This document shows, piece after piece, positions 21,593 to 33,600 of a stretch of 64,000 nucleotides of DNA. The notes beneath the pieces were generated by a model. That model ran no database searches, had not been told where the DNA came from, and was given only the letters and a program-made list of their open reading frames with translations. Both the position numbers and the translations under genes were made by a program. This DNA is from Zizania palustris. Lineage: Eukaryota; Streptophyta; Magnoliopsida; Poales; Poaceae. The stretch's first letter is position 1, and each line of letters begins with the position of its first letter. Where the stretch lies: assembly GCA_019279435.1 (NCBI GenBank), contig JAAALK010001126.1:1-64000 (forward strand), given 5' to 3'.

Positions 21593-22087
21593 TGTTGGAG
21601 TAAAAGATTACGCTAACAGGTTTCTGTAGAAAAGAAACTAACAAATGAAGTGTTTGCGAAGAGAACTGTTCTAAGCCTCTGAAAGGATAACAACTTAGAA
21701 TAGTTCGAATGTGTGTATTGAATAACTTGTATTCGGTCCCTATTACAGGGTGAAATGGGGGGTATTTATAGGTCCAAATATTAAGGAAAAGACCTATTTA
21801 CCCCTCTATTACAACCGACATAGTGGAAACTATTCGGTACCCTTGATAGGGCTAGAATGGTAAAAGACTATTCTAATAATATAAAAGATAAATCTTCCAT
21901 TTTAGCTGGCAATAAAGATCCTGAAGAGCCTTAGTCCGAAGATGTACTCTGCACCAATGCCTATCTTCGTACTTCGAGCTTGACTCAGAGTATCTTCGAA
22001 GATGGACGTCTGGAAACCTTCGAATCCACTATCTGCTTTCATGCTGTTGCGGCAATAACCCCGAAGATGAGATATTTTCCCCCAACA
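21593..22087 (-). repeat. A 5' LTR
   Basis: About 495 bases, TGTTGG to CCAACA, nearly identical to 10945-11438. The bases directly right of it, 22088-22092, are the second ATGCT. Confidence 0.95.
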
Positions 22088-22092
22088 ATGCT
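22088..22092. repeat. Right target site duplication of A (ATGCT)
   Basis: An exact repeat of 10940-10944 next to the LTR end at 22087. Confidence 0.95.
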
Positions 22093-22436
22093 TGCATTGG
22101 TACTACATCAAAATCAGCAACTCCGAAGTATGTACCAATGGAAAATTCGATGTGAGCAGTTTGTGTTACCTTGACCTTACCGCTATTGTTGAACCATTGC
22201 ACATGGTAAGGGTGTGGATGTGCACGTGTGGGAAGTTAAATCTTAGTTACCATGTCGTGGCTCACCAAATTGTTGCAACTACCGCTGTCTATGATCACAT
22301 GTACACGGCGGTCATTGACGACGAAGAAGGTCTGAAATAGATTGTTTCGTTGTGCCCGGTCGTCCTGATCCATGTGAGTGCTCAAGACACGTTGTACAAT
22401 AAGTGCTGCCATGTTAGTGAAAAGACAAAACAACAA
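22093..22436 (-). pseudogene. pol: J protease, continued right of A
   Basis: The minus frame 22236-22436 encodes a retropepsin start: FFVVNDRRVHVIIDSGSCNN, with the D-S-G active site intact. It continues toward 22093 and, once A is removed, joins the spacer frame at 10671-10939. Confidence 0.78.
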
Positions 22437-23491
22437 AGAATAATCCCTATGGAAACAACTAGGTGGGGGTGGTGGGTGTGTGGTGGAAGCAATCCGTCAA
22501 GCGCCTTACCCATGCTTGCAAGTGTTCTTACCACGCCGCAGTGAGGTCACCGGCCTACAGGTGATGAACCAAGTGGAGGGTGGTGGCAATTGCAAGAAAT
22601 GAACCTGTCCTGACCAAGAGAAAGGTGTAGCTTGGAAGGCAAAGTGAGTAGCAAGGATTAGCGATAGTAATAACAGTTAAACCAAGTTCAATAAGTGTTC
22701 CCTAGTACTCGTCAAAGTTGCTGGCCTTAGTGCTCCCAATGTGAAAATTCAAGCAATAGAGGGAATCTATGTGCCCAAAGCTCAAGTGGAGGAAATAATA
22801 GGCCAAATTCAGCTCTCTGCCACTGCCGCTGATCGGACAAGGGATCGGACAAGAGATCGGACAAGGGATCAGACAAGAGATCGGACAAGGGATCGGACAA
22901 GAGATCAGACAAGCAATCGACAGGACCGGTTCTCTTTTTTTTTCTCTTTTTTTTCACTCTATTTTTTTTGAACAAGGATGACCAGAGATGCAACCACAAA
23001 AATTGGCACCTGCAACTGAGGTGGGATGTGGTTCACAGAAATTCAACAAGTTCGCTGAACGGCGAGCAAAAACTTTGACCAATTTATTCTTTATCTTTCT
23101 GATTTTTTTGGCGATTCTAATGAAGGCTAACATGTGAACCGTTATGCTCAAAAAATTTCAGATTTTTCTGCCAAACGAGCGAAAAGTTATGCCTGTTTTA
23201 CCGAAGGGGGGTCACAAAGAGTCGATGTGGAAAACGAGTAGGGCTGTGGAGGGGGGTTTTTCAGGTGGGGAATTTTTTTTTGAGACACAAGACCAACTAC
23301 TACTCAAACGACACAAAGGGATTACTAAACCAGCAACAAGACTCGACCAAGAACACAAACTCAACAAGGTTAAAAACTGAAATTAAAATCGCAAGGCACA
23401 AAGGGGTTTTCGGTGGGATTTTTTTTGTTAGGGTTTTCTGGACTCTCGGTAAAAATAAAAGCAGATCGAGATTACCTAACGGGAAATCTGT
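22437..23491. other. J internal region without a recognisable gene
   Basis: Between the protease and the primer site a gag gene would be expected, but no Gag motif is found in any frame. The region holds a 12-base tandem array (22832-22916) and a T-rich stretch (about 22930-22970). The rest shows nothing I can assign. It is probably leader sequence left after deletion of gag. Confidence 0.6.
22832..22916. repeat. 12-base tandem repeat GATCGGACAAGR
   Basis: About seven units alternate GATCGGACAAGG and GATCGGACAAGA, with a few GATCAGACAAG variants. The minus frame through it reads a SDPLSDLL repeat and is not a gene. Confidence 0.9.
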
Positions 23492-23505
23492 GCTCTGATA
23501 CCAAC
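23492..23505 (-). other. J primer binding site, tRNA-iMet type
   Basis: The plus strand GCTCTGATACCAAC is the reverse complement of GTTGGTATCAGAGC, directly inside the right LTR. It shows that the right LTR is the 5' LTR. Confidence 0.92.
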
Positions 23506-24415
23506 TAATGGGGGATTGGTCCCGATCTTCCGCTAGGTAAAGGATAACTTGGATTGGTGGAGAATCTCGACGTTGACGATCCAAGGCTCCGGTCCGGCGG
23601 ATCAAAACCTTGCAATCGATACACCACCGTCTCCGTTGGTTATCAACCACGCAGGCGTGATTGACCTCGCCACGAAGGCTAATTCCTGCAAGCGAACCCA
23701 AGAACACAAGTAAGAACAGGAAGGATACAAGTCGAATGCCAAATCACAGACAAACGATGAAAAGGTGAGGTTTCACAAACGCCTATGCAGCAGCCAATCG
23801 GTCCGGTGCAAGGGGCGGGATCTAAACACACAAGTGTAGATGCAAACAAAGCAAAACCTAACCCTAAAGGTGGCTGGCGTGAGTATATAAGGCGTGGATA
23901 GCCTGTAGAAGACGTACAGACTTGGACTATGGGCTAGAAGACGTACAGACTCAGACTATGGGCCAACACGGCCCAATTCTGTCATGCAGGACTGTTTCAA
24001 ACACATAGGACGGGTCGAGACTCCAAATGAGACGAAACCAATGGCACACGATCCGTCTTCTCCTCAGCTTTCCAAAAAGTCCAAGAACGCGCCAAACGGA
24101 CTTCGTATGAGGAAGTTATGCCCATTTTGGTGCATGGTGGTCGATGTAGTCCGAACCAGCGAATTCTTGACTTCAAATCATCCGTGCGACTCCGTCTTCA
24201 ACTCCAACTCTTCTATTCCATCTCCCATGTTCCTAAGCAACAAAATATCACTAGTATTCAATAGCATCCCGTCCAAACAAATATTAACATAGTTGCTAAG
24301 GAAAGAATTAACCTCATGGTTCAAGCGACGGGCACGGGCGCGTGTGATTGGTCCTTGTAATTGAATTGTAGGTGGAGGCTCCATGTGTGTATCATGTGAA
24401 GTGATGTCCTCATCA
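23506..24415 (-). repeat. J 5' LTR
   Basis: 910 bases, ending CCTCATCA at 24415. The inner end reads TAATGGGG where the left LTR has TGATGGGG, so the terminal TG/CA pair is mutated. The minus frame 24178-24384 repeats the pol C-terminus found in the left LTR. Confidence 0.88.
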
Positions 24416-24456
24416 CTTAGTCCAAGAAGCTTCGTTCTCTACCAATTTCTTACATC

Positions 24457-25709
24457 ATGCCTCCTAAGCGGAGCGCAACTGGTAACCCTGTTCGGAGGTC
24501 CCCTCGGACCTCCAGAGTGATATCTCCAGACACAGTTGAGGTCGGAGGACCTTCGACGTTTCCTCCACCTCAAACTCCGGAAGGGATTCCCATTCCTCGA
24601 GCATACGGAGTTCCTCCGCCAACTCCATCTATACTTCGACCACCCGGAGTTCCTCTTCCACCTCAAGTTCCACTCCGAACTGATCCTTATAGTTCTCAAG
24701 ACCCGGAAGATCCTTCCGGAGGAGATGAAGACAATCTTGGTGATATGGCCGCTCAAATGGCCAGTCTCCAAGCTGAAGTAGCGAGATGGCGACAAGAAGC
24801 TGTAAATAGGCTTCGCTCTCAAGCCATCCCAGTTATTCCAGAAGTGCCTGAAGACGAAGAACCTATCTATCCTGAAGCCCCGTAGAACGCCTCCTTTGAT
24901 ACTGAATCTCCGCTACATCCTGAACTGCAAAAAGTTCGCTTCGACCCGAAGTTTAAGACTTCGAAGCTTTACAAGTATGCTGGAGATGAAGATCCTGGAG
25001 AATTTGTCCGATCTTATGCTTTGGCGATTGAAGCTAGTGGAGGAGTGCGGGACACAATGGCAAAATGTTTCCCCCTAGCTCTTCAAGGAATAGCTTTGCG
25101 ATGGTTCTGGTCTTTGAAACAAGATCAATCAGTTCATGGGGGCAATTGAAGAAAAAGTTCGTGAGCAACTTCCAAGGCACCTTCGTGCGTCCAATGTCGA
25201 CTGGGAAGTCTTTTCCAGGTGAAGCAGCTCCCTGGAGAAACTTTAAGACAATACTTCAAGCGCTTCGCTCATACGAAGTCGCAGATCCGAGGGTTAACTA
25301 CGTCTTCAGTAGTTGACGCAGCTCGGGAAGGAGTCATTCATCCAGGCCTCCTTGATAAACTCCACCTGGAAAAGCATATCTTCTATTTCTCAGCTGATGT
25401 CATACTTTGAAGAATATGCGAGGTCAGAAGAGGGCTGGCTTCGGAGAATTGCAAGCTACTCCGTCCATATTGCAGGAAGTAAAATTGGAAGTAAAAACTT
25501 CGGCACAGCCGCGGGAACCTATCTTCGAAGTTCAGCATGATAGGAGAAGGGAGCAAAAGCATCCTCGTTCAGAAGTTTTGAACATTGCACCCCCGCTAGA
25601 AGTTCGCCCAAAGAGCTCCACAACCTTCGGGAAACAAGGTCAGCGGCTGGAGGCCACCAGGGAAACTGGCTGGCAAGGGCCAGACTCTTTTCTGCTGTAT
25701 TCATGGTGA
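24457..25709 (+). pseudogene. gag: B gag, broken
   Basis: The ATG at 24457 starts MPPKRSATGNPVRRSPR. A stop lies at 24883-24885. The same frame continues through the Gag core (FVRSYALAIEASGG, about 25003-25044) to a frameshift at about 25118. The rest is in other frames (WGQLKKKFVSNFQGTF; KQLPGETLRQYFKRFAHTKS, about 25222). The C-terminal basic region ends near 25709. The product would match A Gag. Confidence 0.85.
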
Positions 25710-25721
25710 AAACCGATGTCA

Positions 25722-26838
25722 CGCAACTGATGCGTGCAAAGCTATACTTGCCCTGAGAGGAGAATATCTAGAGAGAACTTCGGGTCGAGGTACTACTGAC
25801 CGAGTTCCAGCTGAAGTGCGTCCAGAGCCTGTCCAGGCTGTGGCGCGGATAGAAAACTTCGAAGCTACAAGACGCCCTCCGGTTGTCAATATTATGCCAC
25901 CTCCGAAGCAAGAAGAGGAGCAAGACTGAGGAAAAAGAGTAGTCCTCCCTATCTCCGGAGGAGGTACTCTCGGAAGCATGTCAAAAAGGCAGAGGAGAGA
26001 GTATGTCCGAGAAGTGGGGCACATTGGAACTTCGTCGTCTGCAGCTGTTATGCCTGAATGGTCCCATGTGCCAATATCTTTTTCTGCAAAGGATGCAGCT
26101 GGCATTAAATTTCCACATGCAGATCCACTTGTCATTACTGCCGACATTGCAGGAACTGAGGTTCGAAGAGTGCTAATTGATGGAGGGAGTTCGACAGACA
26201 TTATTTTTGTTCAAGCCTTCGATCAATTATGCATATCTAGAAAGCACCTCCTTCCAGCGGCTCGTCCTTTGCAAGGCTTCACAGGACCTCCGCTTGATGC
26301 ACTGAGCCAAATTGGCCTGGAAGTTACGTTCGGAGAAGGATGGTTAGCCAGGACAGAGGAAGTAATCTTCGACGTCGTGGATGCTCCATATGCCTACAAC
26401 GTCATCTTCGGAAGAGGCATGTTAAATCAGTTCGGAGCTGTGGCACACCACAATTACTTGTGCATGAAGATGCCCACACAAGCGGGAGTGCTCACTATCT
26501 TCGGAGATCAAGCTACCGCCCGAAGAGCGGAATATGGTCACGACCCCCCTCTTGATCCAAGACAAGTGAATAATGTGCAAGATAATCAAGAAAATTTTTC
26601 TGCTCCTTCCGAATCTTCGAAGAAATCCTTCCCAAGACCAAGTCCTAAAGGAGAGATTGCAACGAAGATTATTGTTAAAGATGGTAAAGAATATGCATTT
26701 CAATTTGGTAAAGATTTACCTCCAGAAGTTGCCACCTCCTTGGAAAAAGTAGTTGAGGAGAATTTAGATGTCTTTGCTTGGTTTGACGAAGACATCACCA
26801 GAGTCAATCGGATATTATTGAACATAGTTTACTTGTAA
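25722..26838 (+). pseudogene. pol: B pol: protease region
   Basis: The longest undamaged piece is 25978-26838, beginning MSKRQRREYVREVGHIG. It carries the active site VLIDGGSSTDIIF (about 26170-26208), the second motif NVIFGRGMLNQF (about 26398-26433) and the linker to RT. It ends at a stop at 26836-26838 after a frame change near 26800. It is 286 residues where A and E give shorter pieces. Confidence 0.86.
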
Positions 26839-28130
26839 ACCCGAAGGCCCGGCCTGTTCGGCAAGGACTCCGAAAAATGTCTGCAGAAAGAGCTGTTCTT
26901 GCAAAAGATGAAGTTGAAAAATTGTTGAAGGCTGGGATTATCAGAGAAGTGGCTCACACAAAATGGTTAGCCAACCCAGTCTTCGTCAAAAGAAATCCTC
27001 CGGGAAGTGGCGCATGTGCATTGATTTCACATCCTTGAATAAAGCATGCCCTCGTGACCCCTACCCCATGCCCCGAATTGATCAATTGGTCGACTCCACC
27101 GTAGGTTCGGAGTTATTAAGCTTCCTTGACGTGTACTCTGGTTATCATCAAATATGGTTGAAACACGAAGACGAGATCAAGACAAGCTTCGTAACTCCCT
27201 CGGGAGTCTTCTATTATGTAAGAATGCCTTTTGGCTTAAGAAATGTCGGGGCTACTTTTTCGAGGTTAGTTGCTAAGGCTCTAGGTCATCAATTAGGTCG
27301 CAATGTGGAGGCCTATATGGATGATATTATAATAAAGAGTGCTTTAAAGCACCAACATAGCCTAGACTTAGTAGAAACATTTAATAGCCTTCGGTTATGT
27401 GGGATTCGTCTTAATCCCGAGAAATGTATCTTCGGAGCTAAGGCTGGGAAGTTGTTAGGGTATTTAGCTTTAAGCAGAGGGATTGAAGCTAGCCCTACTC
27501 AAATAACTGCCCTACAGAAGATGGCTCCTCTAGAAAATTTAAAGCAAGTGCAAAAGCTGACTGGTCGTCTGGCAGCACTTAGCAGATTTTTAGCAAGGTT
27601 GCGGAGAGAAGTTTGCCCATCTTTAAAGCATTGAAAGGGTCCGATGATTTTGCATGGACACCAGAGTGTCAGAAAAGCTTCGAAGATATTAAAGAGTATC
27701 TCAGTAATCTTGCTACACTCATGGTGCCTACTGCGGACTGAAACCCTACTCCTTTACCTTGCAGCTACAGGCTCTGCTGTCAGCGCAGTCCTTGTCAGAG
27801 AAATGGATTTCAATGGGAAGTTGGTACAAAATCCAGTTTATTTTGTGTCCGAAGCATTATCAAGAGCGAAGACAATGTATTCCGAGCTCGAAAAGTTCAC
27901 TTATGCTCTGATAATGGCTTCGAGGAAGTTGAGACATTATTTTTTAGCTCATAATGTAATCGTACCAACTTCGTATCCTTTGGGAGATATGCTCCGAAGT
28001 AAAGATTCCACTGTAAGGATTGGAAAGTGGGCAGTTGAACTAGCACCCTTCGGCATATCCTTTCTGGCAAGGACAACAATCAAATCGCAAGTCTTAGCAG
28101 ATTTTGTAGCAGAATGGACTCCCCCTGCAA
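26839..28130 (+). pseudogene. pol: B pol: reverse transcriptase and RNase H
   Basis: After a frame break near 26990, 26963-27634 covers most of RT: WRMCIDFTSLNKACPRDPYP, FLDVYSGYHQIWL, MPFGLRNVGATFSRLVAKAL and the catalytic YMDD at 27314-27325. RNase H follows in 27644 onward (LLYLAATGSAVSAVLV, PVYFVSEALSRAKTMYSELE). Frame changes lie near 27630 and 27740. It is the best preserved RT of this family in the window. Confidence 0.9.
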
Positions 28131-29853
28131 CGTGGGTTCCGGAGAAGTCAAGTGAAGGAATTTGGACTGTTTTTTCTGATGGGGCTTTCCAAGCATCCGG
28201 AGCAGGTGTTGGAGCAGTTTTAATTTCGCCTTCAGGGCAAAGAGCAATGTACTCCGCAAGACTCAACTTTAAGTCTACCAATAATATAGCGGAGTATGAA
28301 GGGATTTTTACTGGGACTACGAAAAGCACATGCTCTAGGGGTTACAAGAGTTGTTATAAAGACAGATTCTCAAATAGTAGCAGGGCACGTAGATAAAAGC
28401 TTTCAAGTTCGGCATCCACAGCTTGCAAAGTACTTAGAAGAAATCCGTAAGATCGAAGCACAATTCAAGGGTATTTCAATTCGGAGTATACCAAGAATAG
28501 AAAATGTGCAAGCGGACATCTTAGCAAAAGCTGCAGCCGGAGCTATGGATATACCAGACGAAGCTTTTTATGAGGAGCTCAGTACACCTTCGGTGCCACA
28601 AATTCTCTCCGCAGAGATTCTTTGCATTCCAAGTACAGGTTGGAGAAATTCGATCATGGAACTTTTGCAAGGAGGAGCAAATTCGTTTGAAGAGCCACAG
28701 GTTTCAAGATTGAAACTCAGGGCTAGGAATTATCAAATAATCAACGGTATTTTATTCAAGGCCGGAGTATGTTCGCCTTTACTCTGATGTATATCCCAAA
28801 CCGAAGGCCAAGATATTCTTCGAGATATTCATGAAGGGCTTTGCGGTAGTCATCTGGCCCCTCGAGCTTTGGCGGGGAAAACACTTCGCCATGGGCTTTA
28901 TTGGCCTACGATAGTAGCAGATGCGGAGAACTTAGTCTGCACATGCCAAGGATGTCAGTGGATGGGTCGACGGAGTCATCGCCCACCAACAGCTCTTCAA
29001 GTTATTGCTCCGGTATGGCCCATGGCCAAATGGGGTATGGATTTGATTGGTCCCTTTCCAGTAGCTAAGGGAAATTTAAAGTTCAGTAGTGGTAACTATT
29101 GAATATTTTTCCATGTGGGTAGAAGCAGAGCCCTTAACAGCTATCACTTCGAACAATGTACAGAAATTCTTTTGGAAAAGTATCATTTGCCGGTTCGGAG
29201 TGCCTAGACAACTCACAGTTGATAATGGAACACAGTTCGATGCAGAACCTTTCAGAAAGTTCTGCGAAGATCTAGGCATCCAGTTATGTTTTGCTGTAGT
29301 GAGGCATCCTCACTCTAATGGAGCTGTAGAAAGAGCCAATGGAAATATTTTGTCAGGGCTAAATCGAAGGATAGTAGGATTAGCAAAAGGACTGTGGACC
29401 GAAGAACTTCCGAAAATTTTATGGTCCATTCGGACTACGCAAACAAGGTCCACAGGTTTCACTCCATTCAGATTGCTATTCGGAGATGAAGCTATGACTC
29501 CAACGGAGCTCAAAGGAGGATCACTTCGCAGCACCGAACCTGAAGATTGAAGGAGAAAGACAAGCTTCGCTGGATTTAACAGAGGAGACAAGACTTCGAG
29601 CTGTAGCCAATTTATCAAAGTATCATCAGTAGACAAAGGCTTGGTTTGACCCGAAGGTTAAGATCAATGAGCTTAGACCGGGTCATCTCGTTTTACGAAG
29701 CATCATAGCGCCAGGAAAATTAGGAAATAAATGGGAAGGTCCATACTTAATTGTTCGTTCAGGACGTCCTGGCTGTTTTAAACTAGCTAATTTAGAAGGT
29801 GAAGAGTTAGCACATACTTGGCATGCGGAGCACCTAAAGCGATACTTCGCATA
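28131..29853 (+). pseudogene. pol: B pol: archaeal-type RNase H and integrase
   Basis: The extra RNase H (WTVFSDGAFQASGAGVGAVL; then IKTDSQIVAGHVDKSF) has a frame change near 28305. The integrase zinc region ends CTCQGCQWMGRRSHRP (about 28939-28986). The core acidic residues are visible: Asp at 29040-29042 (MDLIGPF), Asp at 29221-29223 (DNGTQFD) and Glu at 29329-29331 (NGAVERAN). A frameshift follows near 29548, and the last residues (HTWHAEHLKRYFA) end in TAA at 29851-29853. Confidence 0.89.
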
Positions 29854-30058
29854 AGGGCTCCTTGTAAATCACTTGTAATCATCCTCTGAATTAATAAAGC
29901 ATATGGTTCAGATAGTGCCTACCCCTCATAAACTTCCAGCTTCCGAGTGGACGCACTGGAACCGTGGAGTTGACCGAGAGGGAAGTGTCATTAATTTGAA
30001 TCATATTTTGGGCTTTGAACCATTGGTTCGAAGTTTTCGACGTGGGGGCTGACATAAT

Positions 30059-30300
30059 CCGTAGTCCAAGCCAACGGTTTGTAGGCATCCGTAAAAGAGC
30101 CCAAAACCACATTATACGGAGTCCAAGCCATCGGCTGGTAGACATCCATAAAAAGAGTCCAAGGAGACCAAATCATGCGGAGTCCAAGCCACCGGCTTGT
30201 AGACATCCGTAAAAAGAGTCCAAAGAGACCAATGCGAACTCCAAACCACCGGTTTGACAGAATTCGCAAAAAAGAGCCGAAGGAGGCCAAAACAAAACAG
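30059..30300. repeat. Tandem repeats of about 62 bases downstream of B pol
   Basis: About four degenerate units contain GGAGTCCAAGCCACCGGCTT and ATCCGTAAAAAGAGTCCAA. They are the reverse complement of the array type in A and sit between the converging pol and accessory gene. The flanks 29854-30058 and 30301-30645 show no gene. Confidence 0.87.
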
Positions 30301-30645
30301 AGTTCGAGCCATGAGCTTCGAATGTCTGTTAAGATAGTCCAAAGTGACAAATTATCTAAGACACTAAAGTGTCCGAAAAGTTATCTCAAGTGATTTCTTT
30401 CAAAAGCATAAGGTGTTAAGTCGCCATTCTTCGGACTACAAATAGTCGAAGAAATTTTATAAGATTTTAAAAGATCTTTAAATTACAGAGGGGCTCCGAA
30501 CCCCCAAAATTGTACTCCTAAGTTTTTCTTTGTGCCTAACCTTCTTTGAATACAGTTCGAAGTTGCTCACGCCCAAAGAGGGGCTAATAAATAGGGAGAC
30601 AATTTTAAATTGATATTTATTATTCAAGCAAATATGATTACATCA

Positions 30646-33600
30646 TTAAAAATTGGTATCTATACCAAGAAGGAATCGAAGACCTCTTCGATCTCTAGAG
30701 CTAGGGTTAGAACGACTAGTTCTAGTGCCGGGAGTCCTAACAACTTTGCGTTTAACTATCCTACCTCCCTTCGAAGCTCTAAAGTCCTTTTATTCTTGTT
30801 GAAGCTCGACCCAAGTTTGAAGCCGTTCGGGACTTCTTTCCCAGCTTCCAAGTTCTTCAGGCTTTTTACCTTGAACCTCATTTTCAGTCTTCGGACCATA
30901 TAATGTCTTCAGAAGACGAAGTTTCCAAGTTAACTTATTTTTCTTCTTCTTTAATACAAGATAATATATCTTTACTTTTTTCGGACGTAATTGCTCCGGA
31001 ACTATCTCGAGGAACTAGAAATCGAGGACGCTTGTGAAGTTTTAAGATATCGAAGGTAGCCCATAATAAGCGAAGTTCGTCGTTAACATCTAACACTTCG
31101 ACATCTTCCATATGAGGAAAAGCCTAAAAACATGATAAACAAATCTTCATTCATAAATTTACATAAGCGTAATGCTTTACATAGTTAAAGATCCTAAGGT
31201 ATTTCTAAACCTGCGGGTTTGGAGGAGGCTGACTGCTCGAAGCTTGGGACCGAGCCTGCTTCTGGCGTTATCCTTCGTCAATCTAGGCCTTGATCGCAGA
31301 ACTGACCTTAGGCTCTCCATGAAGTTTGAAAGGCTTGCCAAGCAGCGGCCACACCTTCGGAAGGAGTAAGAAGCTGGTCGTCATCGAAGGTAATAGGACC
31401 CTCTCCTGCGCTCGGAGTTATCGATCGACCCAGATCTTCGTAGTAACGAAGTAGACCAACGGCAGCCACTTGTCCGGAGATTTCTCCGTAACGAATGCTT
31501 GTTGTCTTCATTTGCTTCGCTACTCCTTGAATCCTTTTTCAACCGGCGCAGTAGGGAGATGTTGTCATCCGAAGGAAGCATCCCAGTAGTACCGAAGTAC
31601 TCCAGAATGCCTAGTAATTGGTCCATGACCTCCGCAGCTACCTTCTCAGACTTCAGCTTATCTTCAATTAACGCATCCTTCATTGAAGTTAGCTCTTCTA
31701 TTACTCCAGAGAGCCTAGCCGCTTCCGTATTTAAAGAATTCTTGTGATTCAGTAGCTAGCTAGCTTCTTCTCGGAGCCTAACAAGCTCGGCCCCCGCAGT
31801 AGCGTGCTCAACCCGCATCTTTTCAATTTCTGCTCGAAGCACAATTTTTTCTGCTTCGAGCTCCTTGTTCGCAGCCTCCAAGCTTTGTCTGGCCCTGCGC
31901 TCCGTTGAAACCATGTTGTCCATGTGGACCACTCGACCTTCCGAGATAGTCAAATTTCATTGAAGAGTTGCATTTTCCTCTCGAAGGCGAATGTTTCCAC
32001 ATTCATTGGAAATGTTCGCAGCTCGGGCCAAGATTGTTTGCTGCAAAAAGAAAAAAACAAGGTGAGAAATTATTCGTATATAAATTTGATTCTGTTTTGC
32101 AGATACTTCGTACCTGGTATGTTGCGCGTTCCATGGCAGCATTAAGCTCCGAACTCTTCGCCTCGCTCAAGATGGCCACCAAGTTCGTCTCCCTGACTTC
32201 GCGACTAGCTCGATCCAAAGGATCGAGCAAAGTCCGAAGCCCAGTTCTTCGCTCCAAGAAAGGAGCTAGAAGGGGGAGCATGCTTAAGGCTTGTTTGTCA
32301 TCTTCGTTTGGCGAAGGTCCGGGGTGTTGAGTTGTGGTCTTCGGAGCCCCAGCAGTTTGGCCCCCCTTAGTAGATTGGCTCTCGTCTGTTGACTCAGACG
32401 GAGTTGATCCTGAGCTCGGAGCAGGGAGGGAGTCCATCTTTCCTTTGCCTTTTCTAGGCACCATTTGAGTGTCTCTTGGAATTGTCTCCGAAGTTGTCGA
32501 AGGTCCAGGAACTGTATCTTCGGGACGGACCTCTTCCATAGAAGTGGACTTTGTAAAAACAAAGGTATTATACATTGTATAATTTCGCATTAAAAAAGGG
32601 ATAAAAGAATTATTCGAAGTTTACCTTCGACATTTTGGCGGCGGGTGAGCATTGGACTGCTTGGCGGATCGAAGGTGAGATCTTCGTCACAATCAAGCGT
32701 CAAATCTTCACCTGTCGGAACATTTTCCTGAACAGTCATTGTTACTTCATCCGGAATCGAAGCTACAGTGACTTCGACTACACTCTCATCCACAGGAGCT
32801 CCGCCCTGAAGTAAATCTTCTTGAACAGCCGGAGTCCTCGCTTGCTCAAGATTCTCTTGAGACTCTGGCACGTTCGCAAGTTCTTCAATTTGTACAGCTC
32901 TTGAGCTGCATCCTCGTCAATCAACTTCACGAGCAATCTACCTTCATCCTCCTGAGAATCGGAGATTGAAGCTCTTGGGCTTGAAGGCGCATGAACTTTT
33001 GGTTTTCGAGCCACCTTTTTAACCGGAGTCTTGGCGGAGCTCGAAGTCCCAGCTTCGGCTTTCCTCTTCATTGGGCCCTTTCTCCGAAGGTACCCAATCC
33101 ATCAGAGGAGGCGGGGCAATTTCTAGCAGCCCCCATACTCTGTTGGATCATTCCCAACTTCCAACCAATTTGACTCTCCATTCTTTCTCAGTCAGAGTTG
33201 GAACGCCCAAAATCTTCTCCGAAGCCCGTACGATTTGTTCCGAAGTTATAGGGGCTGAAGAAGCTAAAAAACGAGTTAAGTTTGTTAATTCTTCGAATAA
33301 ATATACATAGAGTATGTTGTTCTCGAAGTTACCTGCAAGACTTGAAGTTGAGGAAATTTTTCGAAGACCGCCTTCCGAATCCTCTTCGAAGATTATAGGC
33401 CAGTTGGCCATCAGGGGAGAAATTTGAAGCCCTAAGAATTCTTCGTCTAAGTCCCGCATGCTTATACAACGACTGATTTTTTGAAGCAAGCTCAAGAGAG
33501 CTTCAAGTTGACCTAGATCCGGGTGCACTAAGGCTTCCTTCCGGAAGTGGATTTCTCGCAGAGGTCCAGCTAGGCGGCTGCTTGCCCCAACTTCGGCATA

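Larger units (their letters stand above)
10945..22087 (-). mobile_element. A: full-length Tat-lineage gypsy retrotransposon
   Basis: 11,143 bases with two LTRs, 5-base target duplications, a primer site beside the right LTR and a polypurine tract beside the left LTR, so it reads on the minus strand. Order in the sense direction: gag, protease, RT, RNase H, a second archaeal-type RNase H, integrase, tandem repeats, then the antisense accessory gene and 3' LTR. The second RNase H places it in the Tat lineage. By manual alignment the LTRs differ by about nine substitutions and three one-base indels in about 494 bases, so the insertion is recent. It sits inside J. Confidence 0.95.
7883..24415 (-). 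mobile_element. J: CRM-like chromovirus, split by element A, RT and gag missing
   Basis: Two 910-912-base LTRs (7883-8794 and 23506-24415) face the same way. An initiator-Met primer site sits beside the right one, so the element reads on the minus strand. The right-to-left order is PBS, protease, spacer, RNase H, integrase, LTR. The pol frame ends inside the 3' LTR (at 8557), a hallmark of the CRM clade. Gag and nearly all of RT are gone, leaving about 3.6 kb of internal sequence once A (10945-22087 plus one TSD copy) is removed. Flanking 5-mers differ (CATTA left, CTTAG right), so the ends do not mark one clean insertion. Confidence 0.85.

Noticed and set aside
22727..22999. Minus-strand frame with a SDPLSDLL repeat
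   Set aside because: It is a translation of a 12-base tandem repeat and has no known domain.
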